This document shows, in pieces, positions 44,169 to 52,869 of a stretch of DNA of 64,000 nt. Below the pieces are notes generated by a model, which did no database searches, was not told where the DNA came from, and saw only the letters and a list, made by a program, of their open reading frames with translations. Source of the DNA: JAMXLG01 sp963818925 (lineage in GTDB: Bacteria > Vulcanimicrobiota > Vulcanimicrobiia > Vulcanimicrobiales > Vulcanimicrobiaceae); the NCBI GenBank assembly GCA_963818925.1, contig CAWFTN010000001.1, forward strand, positions 1,054,001 through 1,118,000, given 5' to 3'. The position numbers and the translations under genes were made by a program. Position 1 is the first letter of the stretch; each line of letters opens with the position of its first letter.

Positions 44169-45828
44169 GGGCTGCGTTCGCGCGGAGGCCGGGGAAGATG
44201 CTCACCGACGCGTTGCGCACAATCTCGTCAGCTTGTGCGGCAGTGATCGCATCCGGGTTGGGCACGTCTGGTACCGTTCCACCGAAGGCTTTCTCGAACG
44301 CAAGGATCGCGTGGAAGACATGTTTGCCGAGCACGGTGAGCGGACGATCGGGCGCAAACTGCGCGACGTTGTACGGCGGAACGGGTAACGGCGTGACGTC
44401 AGGCCAATCTTCAGGAGCTCGCGGCTTTTCGAGCGATAGGACCGGCGAAATATCCGGCGCGATCGCATCGCGCGCGGTTAACGGCGAACCGAGCGACCAT
44501 CGTTCGCGAAGCGTGCGAATTACTGATGTGTGCCGATACTCTTCCGTCACGACGCGGCGCTGCGGAATCCATGCTGAGATTGCTATAGCTGGGACGCGCA
44601 CCCCCGAGCGATCGAAGGTGAACCCCATCTGTCCTGGTGGCGCGCCCGGCGTGGGCGGCGGGGCGGACGGTGGCACGACGTGATCGTACGTTCCGCCGGC
44701 TTCGTCGAAGGTGACGAGTAGCAGCGTATTCAGGTAGTTCGATCCGGTCGGCGAATCCGACGATCGTATCGCATCGTAAATTCGCGCGAGCAGCGCCTCT
44801 CCGCCCAAGAGCGAAGAGGGCGCGTCGAACTGGATGCCATGTACGAGCGCCGAGATTGGCGGATGCATGTCGTTGTGGCCGGCCCACATGTCCGGCTCGA
44901 TGAACGAATAATTCGGCAAGTTGCCGTTCTTCGCGTCCTCCAAGAAATCAGCGACGGTCCGAAAATTTGTTGCGAAGCGTTCGCGCAGCCGAGACGCATG
45001 AATGATTCCAGTGAACGAGGCCACACTCGGCGCGTCGCAGTAGACGCGCCATGTCAAGCGCTTGGACTCGAGCCGTTCGAAAATCGTTTCGGCCGTGTTG
45101 TGAACCGGGAACGCAGCCGCGGGCGGATAGTTGAGTACGAAGCCCGAGGCAGTCGCAGCGTGGAAGAAGGAGCGGTTCGTAAACGTCTGAGACGGAACTT
45201 CGCAGAACCAGTGGTCGAAAACCGCAAAGCCGCGCGCTAGCGTGGACGTCACTGGCATTTGCTGTGGCGTGTACCCGGTCATGATTTGCGCGTACTCTTC
45301 GTACGTGGGCTGGCGTCCCATCTCGGATGTGAACATGCTGATGTAATCGGTAACGAATCCGTTCATTGTCGGCAACTGACCGTTTGCGGGCGCGTTGTAC
45401 GGCGCGACGATCTTCGAAAGCGGCATGAAGCGGTTCTTGGGATCGAGCATGCCGTAGAGCGCGGTGTTGACGTGCGGGTACTCTTCACCCGGATCGGGGT
45501 TGGGCGTGTTCATATTCGTCGCAGCACCGTACTCGACGAACTTTCGGTCCGCTCCGTGCTGGGCCCAATCCGGAATGCTATTCCTGAGCGTCTTTCCCAA
45601 GACGCCCTCGAACGCAGCCACTTCGCCCGGGTTGTATAGGTGTCCCAAGATGTTGTCGAACGAGCGATTCTCGAACATCAGCACGACCAGATGATCCAGC
45701 GCCTTCTCTTTGTCGGCGACCGGCCGCGCATTTTGGGCCGCGACGAAGCCGGGGATGGCGCTCATCGCAGCCGCGGTGCCTACACCGGCGGCAAATTTGC
45801 GGCGCGAGATTCGGAAAGGATCGTTCAT
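44161..45828 (-). CDS. Tat-exported phosphoesterase (phospholipase C / acid phosphatase family)
   Basis: A 555-residue protein with a twin-arginine signal (ISRRKFAAGVGTAAAMSAIPG). The phosphoesterase core starts LDHLVVLMFENRSFDNILG, and later LLLVTFDEAGGTYDHV provides metal ligands, as in AcpA and non-specific phospholipase C proteins. It probably cleaves phosphate or choline esters outside the cytoplasm. It heads away from 43695 and overlaps its end by 8 bases. Confidence 0.9.
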   Translation of the reverse strand: MNDPFRISRRKFAAGVGTAAAMSAIPGFVAAQNARPVADKEKALDHLVVLMFENRSFDNILGHLYNPGEVAAFEGVLGKTLRNSIPDWAQHGADRKFVEYGAATNMNTPNPDPGEEYPHVNTALYGMLDPKNRFMPLSKIVAPYNAPANGQLPTMNGFVTDYISMFTSEMGRQPTYEEYAQIMTGYTPQQMPVTSTLARGFAVFDHWFCEVPSQTFTNRSFFHAATASGFVLNYPPAAAFPVHNTAETIFERLESKRLTWRVYCDAPSVASFTGIIHASRLRERFATNFRTVADFLEDAKNGNLPNYSFIEPDMWAGHNDMHPPISALVHGIQFDAPSSLLGGEALLARIYDAIRSSDSPTGSNYLNTLLLVTFDEAGGTYDHVVPPSAPPPTPGAPPGQMGFTFDRSGVRVPAIAISAWIPQRRVVTEEYRHTSVIRTLRERWSLGSPLTARDAIAPDISPVLSLEKPRAPEDWPDVTPLPVPPYNVAQFAPDRPLTVLGKHVFHAILAFEKAFGGTVPDVPNPDAITAAQADEIVRNASVSIFPGLRANAAPT

Positions 45829-45835
45829 GTGCGAC

Positions 45836-46327
45836 TTACTTTACCGTATAGTTCTTCGATTCGAGGCATGCAGAAAACGCGCGCTTGAAGTTGTTGGTCT
45901 GTTGCGAGCGTTGTTCGTTCGCAGTTGCCTGCGCGTAATGTTCAGCAGCGTTGTTTACTGCCTGTTCATTTCGATGGCCACTAATGCCGCCGGCTAGCGC
46001 GCCGCTCGCCGCGCCGGCGCCGGCGTTTCCCCAAATCGCGCCGAATACGGCTCCCGCGGCGGCGCCCCTAGCCGCGCCTTTTGCGGCGCCGCCTTGACTC
46101 TTCTGTGTCGGCGCCGGCGTGGCGGCAGCAAGCGTCGCCGGATCTACGCTGGTCTGCCCTTTCGCCCATTTGTAACAGATGGATTCGTCGCTCGCTTGTT
46201 GTTCCTCGGTCTGCCCGTTCGCCGGATAGACATATAATCCGAAGATTTTGCTTGCCTGCGCTAGACTGGGAACCGCGGTAATCGCGAAGAGCAGCACCGC
46301 CACGAGGGTGATTCGCGGAATCCCCAT
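45836..46327 (-). CDS. Secreted glycine-zipper protein
   Basis: A 163-residue protein with a signal peptide and a Gly/Ala zipper (AKGAARGAAAGAVFGAIWGN and AGAGAASGALAGGISG), a pattern found in membrane-inserting or oligomerising envelope proteins. Two Cys residues flank it (ESICYKW, FSACLES). Its start and end abut the arylsulfatase and phosphoesterase genes, so they are likely one operon. Confidence 0.78.
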   Translation of the reverse strand: MGIPRITLVAVLLFAITAVPSLAQASKIFGLYVYPANGQTEEQQASDESICYKWAKGQTSVDPATLAAATPAPTQKSQGGAAKGAARGAAAGAVFGAIWGNAGAGAASGALAGGISGHRNEQAVNNAAEHYAQATANEQRSQQTNNFKRAFSACLESKNYTVK

Positions 46328-46329
46328 CG

Positions 46330-48678
46330 CTACTGTCGCGCCATGATCATGTTCAACACCTCTTCGCGGTCTAAGAGGTGGTCTGTCGTTTCGCTGCCCG
46401 TTTCAACGACGACGACCTCGACGGCTCCGTTAAATGCGTTGTCGTGCGTGGGCACGTCGGGGGTCATGGGAGAACCGCGCTTCAAACCAACGTCAGACGT
46501 TTCGTCAGCCGAGAATACCATTGGAACCGTATGTTCTAGTCGTCCCGCTCCCGCAGCTTGTCCGTCGACATAGAGCGTTACGGTCGCACCTTTCGCGAGA
46601 CCGCCGCCGTCATAGCCAAACTCCACCCGCACTTGATGTTTTCCGGGCGACAGGGACGCGCTAGACGTGATCACGGTCATTTGCAACCCGACGAAGTTGT
46701 AGAGATACGTCGGCTTGCCGTCCTTCACGTAGAACATCCATCCGCCGCCGATTCCACCTTGCGATAAGATTACACCGTTTGCGGTCTGTCCTTGCGGCAC
46801 AGTCAACTCGGCCGTGATGGTATGGCTCTTGTTTTTGACGTTGATCAGGCCGTTCTCGTTGAGACCTCCCATACCGTGAGCAAGCACTTGGGAAGTACCG
46901 CGAACGAGGACAGGACGTCCGGCGAGGTCGGAGTTGAACCGCTCCGCAGTCCTGTCGTCCATCGGCAACACGTTGTTACGCGTCGCCTCGATGAGCCACA
47001 ACTGTTGCAACTCGTGAAGTTTATCAGGCATCGCTCTGGAGAGGTCGTGCGCTTGGGACCAATCTTTGGTGGTGTCGTATAACTCCCAAATGTCATCATC
47101 AAACGGGGGCGCCGCTTCGGTCATCAGCCATGGCGTGCGATGGCGCGTCACGGCCGTCCAGCCCTTGTGGTAAATTCCGCGATTTCCGAACATTTCAAAG
47201 TATTGCGTTTCGCGATGTTCCGCGGCGTCGCCATCATCGAAGCTATACGTCATGCTCACGCCCTGAATTGGAACTTGGCCCACCCCGTGCACGATCGTCG
47301 GTTGCGGTAACTGCGCCGCTTCTAAGACCGTCGGGGCAACGTCGATAAGATGATGGAATTGATGGCGGATTTCGCCTTTTGCTTTCATGCCGTTCGGCCA
47401 ACGCACGATCAAACCGTTACGCGTGCCGCCCCAATGCGACGCAACTTGTTTCGTCCATTGATATGGAGTGTCCATCGCATGCGCCCAGCCGACCGCGTAG
47501 TGATTGTACGATTCTGGGCCACCCAGCTTATCGATCCGCTCCGTCAGGAATTGGGCGGTTTCCATCGATTTTAAGCCGTTGAACGGGATAATCTCGTTGA
47601 ACGTACCTTCGGGCGTACCTTCTGCGGATGCGCCGTTGTCCCCGATGATGAAATAGATCAACGTGTCGTCGAGTACTTGGAGTTGGTCGAGCGCGTCGAT
47701 GAGGCGGCCGATGTGATAATCGGCGAATTCATACCAGCCCGCATAGACTTCCATCTCGCGCGCGAGAACGCGTTTGAACTCGGGCGTTTCGGAATCCCAC
47801 GCAGGAATTTCTGTTGGACGCGCGGTCAGATCGCAACCTTGCGGAATGACGCCGAGCGTCTTTTGACGTGCGAACGTCTCGTCCCGAAGCTTGTCCCAAC
47901 CTTGATCGAACTTACCGTTGTATTTATCGGCCCATTCTTTTGGAACGTGATGCGGAGCGTGCGTAGCACCGGGTGCGAAGTATATAAAGAAGGGTTTGTC
48001 GGCCGCGAGCAATCGTTGTTGACGCACCCAGTCGATCGCGTGATCCGTCATGTCGATCATGAAGTGATAGCCTTCTTCGGGCGTTTTCGGCGGATCGACG
48101 ATCTTCGTGCCTTCATGAATTGACGGATACCACTGATTCGTTTCACCGGCCACGAACCCGTAGAAATATTCGAAGCCCGATCCGGTCGGCCACCGGTCGA
48201 ATGGTCCGACGGGACTCGCTTCCCATACCGGCACTTCGTGACACTTGCCAAACTGCGCGGTCGAATAGCCGTTCAACCGCATGATTTCGGGTAGAGGCGC
48301 CATCGAATTCGGCCGGATAGAGTTGTAGCCGGGAGCCGACGTCGCGATTTCCGTGATCCCGCCCATTCCGACGACGTGGTGATTGCGCCCGGATAAAAGC
48401 GCTGCGCGGCTTGGCGAACACAACGCGGTCGTATGGAATCGCGTGTACCGCAAACCGTCTTTCGCGAGCCGTTCGGCGGTCGGCGCATTGCACGGTCCCC
48501 CGAATACGCTCGACGCTCCGAACCCTACGTCGTCGATCAAAACGATCAAGACATTCGGCGCGCCTTTCGGCGGACGAATAGCCTCGATTGGGGCGAATTT
48601 TGAGTCGGGGTCCTTCGCATCGTAAGCGATGAACCCGCTGTACGTCTGGTCCGGTATGGGAAGAACTTCGCGTTGCAT
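46330..48678 (-). CDS. Arylsulfatase (type I sulfatase)
   Basis: A 782-residue sulfatase. C87 in ALCSPSRAALLSGRNHH is the CxPSR site converted to formylglycine. Metal ligands appear in NVLIVLIDDVGFGASS and IIGDNGAS. About 200 extra C-terminal residues form a beta-sandwich (HQVRVEFGYDGGG, VTLYVDGQAAGAGRLEHTVP). No signal peptide is visible, so it may be cytoplasmic. AGGAG precedes the ATG. No formylglycine-generating enzyme gene is in the window. Confidence 0.93.
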   Translation of the reverse strand: MQREVLPIPDQTYSGFIAYDAKDPDSKFAPIEAIRPPKGAPNVLIVLIDDVGFGASSVFGGPCNAPTAERLAKDGLRYTRFHTTALCSPSRAALLSGRNHHVVGMGGITEIATSAPGYNSIRPNSMAPLPEIMRLNGYSTAQFGKCHEVPVWEASPVGPFDRWPTGSGFEYFYGFVAGETNQWYPSIHEGTKIVDPPKTPEEGYHFMIDMTDHAIDWVRQQRLLAADKPFFIYFAPGATHAPHHVPKEWADKYNGKFDQGWDKLRDETFARQKTLGVIPQGCDLTARPTEIPAWDSETPEFKRVLAREMEVYAGWYEFADYHIGRLIDALDQLQVLDDTLIYFIIGDNGASAEGTPEGTFNEIIPFNGLKSMETAQFLTERIDKLGGPESYNHYAVGWAHAMDTPYQWTKQVASHWGGTRNGLIVRWPNGMKAKGEIRHQFHHLIDVAPTVLEAAQLPQPTIVHGVGQVPIQGVSMTYSFDDGDAAEHRETQYFEMFGNRGIYHKGWTAVTRHRTPWLMTEAAPPFDDDIWELYDTTKDWSQAHDLSRAMPDKLHELQQLWLIEATRNNVLPMDDRTAERFNSDLAGRPVLVRGTSQVLAHGMGGLNENGLINVKNKSHTITAELTVPQGQTANGVILSQGGIGGGWMFYVKDGKPTYLYNFVGLQMTVITSSASLSPGKHQVRVEFGYDGGGLAKGATVTLYVDGQAAGAGRLEHTVPMVFSADETSDVGLKRGSPMTPDVPTHDNAFNGAVEVVVVETGSETTDHLLDREEVLNMIMARQ

Positions 48679-48792
48679 CAGAGTCTCCTGATTACGTGCG
48701 CCACTGAGCGGCCGGTTCCAGTATAACTATCCTGGCTATGATCACCCTATCCCGGACGTGCGCGTCATCTCTCTGACAGCGAACGCCGATAC

Positions 48793-48818
48793 AAGGCGAA
48801 GGAGGGGACATTCGCCTT
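48793..48818 (+). promoter_or_regulatory. Ribosome binding site held in a hairpin loop
   Basis: AAGGCGAA (48793-48800) and TTCGCCTT (48811-48818) form a perfect 8-bp stem. The loop GGAGGGGACA contains the Shine-Dalgarno. The ATG starts 1 base after the stem. Confidence 0.55.
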
Positions 48819-48819
48819 A

Positions 48820-49014
48820 ATGGACTGGAAGCAGCAGTTGCGAGAAATTACGAAATCCGAGACCCTCGTTCCGACGTTCGAGCAGTGGCTCGATGCAACG
48901 GGTTATCGCGACTACGCGCGCGGAATCGGCGCCGGCTCAGTGAACCTCCAAGCTCACGCAATGAACGCCCTGTTCGACTATTATCAGAGCGAGATTCAAA
49001 AACGGCGGCCGTAG
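48820..49014 (+). CDS. Small protein of unknown function
   Basis: A 64-residue soluble protein (MDWKQQLREITKSE, FEQWLDATGYRDYARGIG, NALFDYYQSEIQKRRP), mostly helical, no family recognised. Its start is set by the GGAGGGG site in the preceding hairpin. It ends next to the promoter of the HTH regulator. Confidence 0.6.
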   Translation: MDWKQQLREITKSETLVPTFEQWLDATGYRDYARGIGAGSVNLQAHAMNALFDYYQSEIQKRRP

Positions 49015-49015
49015 T

Positions 49016-49044
49016 TTGACAGCGGCGTTTCGTCCGACTATTCT
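49016..49044 (+). promoter_or_regulatory. Consensus promoter of the HTH regulator gene
   Basis: TTGACA (49016-49021), exactly 17 bases, TATTCT (49039-49044). The GTG start codon at 49051 begins 6 bases after the -10, where transcription should start. Confidence 0.8.
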
Positions 49045-49050
49045 CATCGA

Positions 49051-49605
49051 GTGAGAACAAAAGGTCCGGCTGCTGACACCATTCGGCTCCTGGCGAATCC
49101 GATTGCTTTTCGAATAATCTCTACCCTAGGAGCCCGTGGCCATCTTACGACCGAGCAGATTGGCGCGGCGCTCACGGGCGTCCCGATGTCCACGCTGTAT
49201 CGGCAATTGAGCCGGCTGCGCGAGGTCGGGCTCATCCACGTGATCGAAGAGCGGCCGGCAAGAGGAACGATCGAACGCACCTATGCTGCCGTCCCAGCGA
49301 ATAGGCAACTGCAAAGAGAAGATGTCGAAAGCGCACCGATCGCACAAGTTCGCGCGGCGATTCGCAACTTCGTTGCAAATCTCACCGCAAACGTTTTCTC
49401 GTTCGTCGACAGCCGTGCATTTGCAAAGGATCGCACGCAGCTGCGCTCGCTCCTCGCGGCCGCCGATCTGTCGGACGACGAGTATGTTAACGTTATCCGC
49501 GCGATTGCTGATGCCATTTCCGCTGCGAAGAAGCGCTCCGCGGGTTCTCCAACCACGCGTCGCTCGTTCTACGTCGTCGCACTTCCGCAGGCTTCTTCAT
49601 TATGA
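49051..49605 (+). CDS. Winged-helix (ArsR-like) transcriptional regulator
   Basis: A 184-residue protein with an N-terminal winged helix: IRLLANPIAFRIISTLGARG, LTTEQIGAALTGVPMSTLYR and QLSRLREVGLIHVIEERP. The C-terminal helical part is a possible effector or dimer domain. GTG 49051 coincides with the predicted transcription start. It overlaps the next gene by 4 bases, so it probably regulates itself and the protease. Confidence 0.85.
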   Translation: MRTKGPAADTIRLLANPIAFRIISTLGARGHLTTEQIGAALTGVPMSTLYRQLSRLREVGLIHVIEERPARGTIERTYAAVPANRQLQREDVESAPIAQVRAAIRNFVANLTANVFSFVDSRAFAKDRTQLRSLLAAADLSDDEYVNVIRAIADAISAAKKRSAGSPTTRRSFYVVALPQASSL

Positions 49606-50360
49606 CGTACTCGCCGACGGTCTGGGACTTCGCGGTTCTCACTGTGCTCCTTGTATCGTTCGCCGTTAACCCTGTTGTCGCCGGTCGCATTAAAGCAGCG
49701 ATCGAATCCCGAAGGCATCCGAACGCAAGACTGCAGTTGTACTGGTTCAAGATCGGCACCACATGGAGCTTTACGCTCATTGTTTTCGCCGTGTGGTTTG
49801 CATTTCGGCGTCCATGGAGCGCGCTATGGTTAGGCGTACCCAACGGGTGGCTGCTGATAGCCGGTCTGCTCGTTGCCGCAGCGCACCTTTGGTACATCCT
49901 GCGCAGCCGCAATCGGATGCTGGCAAACGTGGACAACTTCCCGCGCTATAGGGAGCTGCTTAATAGCGTTTCACTGGTGGCGCCGCGGACGCCACGAGAA
50001 CGGCGCCTCTTCGCTGTCGTTGCCGTTACCGCGGGCATCGGAGAAGAGGTGTTATTGCGCGGATTTGTGTTCTCGCTCTTCGCAAGCATGTTTGGACTGT
50101 GGATCGGCGGCCTTGTCAACGTCGTCATCTTCGGATTGGCTCACGCCTATCAAGGACGCGGCGGCATCATTCGAACGGGCGCCTTCGGAGCTTTCCTGAC
50201 CGTCGTCGTTGTCGCGACCGGATCGTTGGTGCCGGCGGTTTTGATACATACGGTTCAGGACCTGATCGCCGGCGATATTGTTTCTCGCGTTCTGTCAGCA
50301 GCGCCGAGTGCAGAGTCAGACAACGATCTCGCTTACGACTGCGCGACGGTTCCCGTCTGA
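49602..50360 (+). CDS. CPBP family intramembrane metalloprotease
   Basis: A 252-residue membrane protein with about six or seven helices. The CPBP/CAAX-like signature is intact: GIGEEVLLRGFVFSLFAS (EExxxR), FGLAHAYQG and VLIHTVQDL. Bacterial members act in membrane-protein processing or peptide immunity. It is translationally coupled to the HTH regulator (ATGA). Confidence 0.88.
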   Translation: MTYSPTVWDFAVLTVLLVSFAVNPVVAGRIKAAIESRRHPNARLQLYWFKIGTTWSFTLIVFAVWFAFRRPWSALWLGVPNGWLLIAGLLVAAAHLWYILRSRNRMLANVDNFPRYRELLNSVSLVAPRTPRERRLFAVVAVTAGIGEEVLLRGFVFSLFASMFGLWIGGLVNVVIFGLAHAYQGRGGIIRTGAFGAFLTVVVVATGSLVPAVLIHTVQDLIAGDIVSRVLSAAPSAESDNDLAYDCATVPV

Positions 50361-50372
50361 GTTAGCATAACG

Positions 50373-50393
50373 AAAAAGCCCGTAAATACGGGC
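50373..50393 (-). terminator. Terminator of tRNA-Leu
   Basis: On the minus strand GCCCGTA/TACGGGC forms a 7-bp stem with a 2-base loop, then TTTTT. It lies 8 bases beyond the tRNA CCA. Confidence 0.8.
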
Positions 50394-50400
50394 AAGTTCT

Positions 50401-50484
50401 TGGTGGGGAAGGTGGGATTTGAACCCACACGAGTTGCCCCGGCCGCTTTTGAGGCGGCTGCGTCTGCCGTTCCGCCACTTCCCC
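50401..50484 (-). tRNA. tRNA-Leu(CAA)
   Basis: On the minus strand acceptor GGGGAAG pairs with CTTCCCC, discriminator A, CCA encoded. Anticodon stem GCCGC/GCGGC with loop CTCAAAA; a class II variable arm is present. Confidence 0.95.
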
Positions 50485-50493
50485 ACACGGTAT

Positions 50494-52845
50494 CTAGGGT
50501 GACCCGCCCGGATTCGCGCTGGCCGCCGGGGGTCCTTGTAGCGAGAACGTGACCCAGCGCGTCTGACCGGCAGGATAGGTGAAGCGGAAGAGGTCGTATG
50601 GTGTGCTTTGCGATGTCGCAGGCAGCACGGCTGAGATCGATGCTGCGTCAGCGCTCGCGCGAAGCCGAACGGTGAACGATGTCGCATTCGGTGCGAGTGT
50701 ATATTCTTTTTCGAAATGCACCGGCGTCGTGGCTAAATCCGGCGCGTCGTACGTGCAGAGCAGCGGGGCAAGCGGCGCACGCTGTTCCACGGTGCAATGG
50801 TAGCTCCGGTTGAACGTTCCGGTTGGAAACGGGTGCGTATATTTGCCGATGTAATCGCGCGACGATGCGAGAAGCGGTGTTGCAACGTCATCACGCAGCG
50901 CGCCTATCGTCGTGAATCGGTTCTGTCCGGTGGCCAGGTCCTCGAACACAAATGCGCGTGCCCCCGCATCGGCCGACACGATGATACGCACACGGCCGTT
51001 GTCGAGCACGAATGTGTTGCTGCCGTCGCTGTAGACGTCATCGGCATACGCGCGCGTAGTTCCCGGTGAAACGGGTTCAAAACCGCGCGTGTTTTGCAGA
51101 AACGCTTTGTCCGTGATCGGAACGTCGTTTGATTGCACCCGTAGGATCGCGGATGCAAATGGAGCCGGACCGAATGGAATATCGGCGGCATCGCCGGGTC
51201 GAATGGTGAGCGCCGGAACGGCTAATCGCCGGCCGCCGATCGACAGCGTCATCTTCGATATCGATCGCGGCGATGTGCCTGCATTGAAGACGTCGAGTAC
51301 ACCGTGGCGGCCATCGGGCGTTACGAGCAGAGCCGCATCGCGTATACCGCCTGTGCTCGATCGCACATATCGCCGAATAGCATCAACGCTGGAGTTAATC
51401 GCAATCGTACGATCGAGAGCCTTCAATACCGCGGCCGTATGTGGCTCAAACGATAACGGTCCGATGTTTGGAAGAACGAGCGCGTGAATCCCACGCAGTT
51501 GTTCCGGCGACGCATAGTGGAGATCGACGAACCGGCACGTGAGTGCGAGAGCGCGGCACCGTTGCTGTTGCGCGACGGTCGCATCCGCAAGTGCGGCGAA
51601 GCGCTCGTTCGTCATCACGGAGGGATCGTAAGCGCTGCCCAGCCACGCGATTGCAAGATCGGTTTTCGGCTGCAATGTTGCCAACAGCGTGCCGTATCGT
51701 TCGACCAGTTGGCCAAATGCCGCGGTTGGGGCGAAGCGCGGCGATGGCGAACCTTGCAACATCAGCGCGGCGTCCCACGCGTAGAACCAGTTGGCCCACG
51801 GTGCTTCGTACCCGGCCGGATTTAGCGTGTCTTGAACCGGAAAATTTACGACACCGTGCGCGCCGAATTGCAGCATCTCGTGGAGCGCGAGCGTCGTGTT
51901 TTCGGGCGCGGCGGCGCGCGGCGCGATCTCACTTGCGCCTTGCAGCCAGCCCGCTTGAAATTCGCTCGTCATCACCGGCACGTCGAGTTGCGTCTGCAAG
52001 AGCGCAGTTGAGAAGGCGAGTTGCGCGATGTCGTGATCCCCGATCCGATAGGCATCGCTTTGATACCAGTTTCCCCACGCCCACACCGGTGCCGAGGCCG
52101 TTACTTTCATCTGATACGTATTGATGAAGAGCGGCACACGTGTTCCGACGACGGATTGTACGGTTGACTTCAGCCAGCCGATATATGCGTGCCAGTGCGG
52201 CGCAGGCCATGTGTCGTTATCGAGATACGCGCCCTGATCGTCGTCGAGTGCGATCGCGATTACGTCGCTCGACCATGGCTCGATCTCGTGAAGAACGTCA
52301 TGCAGCCACGTGGAGGCGTAGCGCAGATGCGTAGAATTGTGCATCCACTCGTCCGCGGCGGCATCAGCGTTCGCGTTCTGCAACGTCGCGGTTGCAGGAT
52401 AACGCCCTTCAAGGACGTCGTGCAGCGGCATGTTGTATTCGGGACGCTGCAACAGCCAGTCGGGGTAGCCGCCGTTGCGCCACTCGTTACGAATCACCGG
52501 TCCCGGACGAACGATCACCTTAAAGCCGAGTTCGTGAATGATCGAAAACAGCGCGTGCAGATCGCGTCGTGGATTGGTATGTCCGTCGAAGTCGGTCGTA
52601 TGCGCGTCGGGTTCGTGCCAATTCCAAATCAGGTAGAGATCGACCGTATTGATACCGAGCGCACGATACGACTCGAGGTCAGCGCGCCACTGGTCGCGCG
52701 GCGTCCGTTCGTAGAAGAAGGAGGCTCCGTAGACGTAAAACGGGCGGCCGTCGACCGTAAAGACCGGCGTGCCGTTGTCGTGCGCGATCGCCGATGTCTT
52801 CCACGAGCTCCACAGCAGCGCCAGGAGCATGAGGCAGGCATGCAT
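50494..52845 (-). CDS. GH35-like glycoside hydrolase (beta-galactosidase-like)
   Basis: About 783 residues, exported (signal peptide MHACLMLLALLWSSWKTSA). The GH35 barrel shows FYVYGASFFYERTPRDQWRA, GINTVDLYLIWNWHEP and VIVRPGPVIRNEW. The nucleophile region VMTSEFQAGWL is present. At the position of the usual acid/base motif (ENEYG) it reads IALDDDQGAYL, with Asp in place of Glu. The C-terminal ~300 residues are beta domains. Activity on a beta-galactoside is possible but the changed acid/base leaves it open. ATG 52845 begins the signal peptide. Confidence 0.82.
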   Translation of the reverse strand: MHACLMLLALLWSSWKTSAIAHDNGTPVFTVDGRPFYVYGASFFYERTPRDQWRADLESYRALGINTVDLYLIWNWHEPDAHTTDFDGHTNPRRDLHALFSIIHELGFKVIVRPGPVIRNEWRNGGYPDWLLQRPEYNMPLHDVLEGRYPATATLQNANADAAADEWMHNSTHLRYASTWLHDVLHEIEPWSSDVIAIALDDDQGAYLDNDTWPAPHWHAYIGWLKSTVQSVVGTRVPLFINTYQMKVTASAPVWAWGNWYQSDAYRIGDHDIAQLAFSTALLQTQLDVPVMTSEFQAGWLQGASEIAPRAAAPENTTLALHEMLQFGAHGVVNFPVQDTLNPAGYEAPWANWFYAWDAALMLQGSPSPRFAPTAAFGQLVERYGTLLATLQPKTDLAIAWLGSAYDPSVMTNERFAALADATVAQQQRCRALALTCRFVDLHYASPEQLRGIHALVLPNIGPLSFEPHTAAVLKALDRTIAINSSVDAIRRYVRSSTGGIRDAALLVTPDGRHGVLDVFNAGTSPRSISKMTLSIGGRRLAVPALTIRPGDAADIPFGPAPFASAILRVQSNDVPITDKAFLQNTRGFEPVSPGTTRAYADDVYSDGSNTFVLDNGRVRIIVSADAGARAFVFEDLATGQNRFTTIGALRDDVATPLLASSRDYIGKYTHPFPTGTFNRSYHCTVEQRAPLAPLLCTYDAPDLATTPVHFEKEYTLAPNATSFTVRLRASADAASISAVLPATSQSTPYDLFRFTYPAGQTRWVTFSLQGPPAASANPGGSP

Positions 52846-52869
52846 TGGTCCAACCAATTACCGCACGTT

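Noticed and set aside
52189..52869. N-terminal extension of the esterase
   Set aside because: It is the complement of the GH35 gene in a wrong frame.
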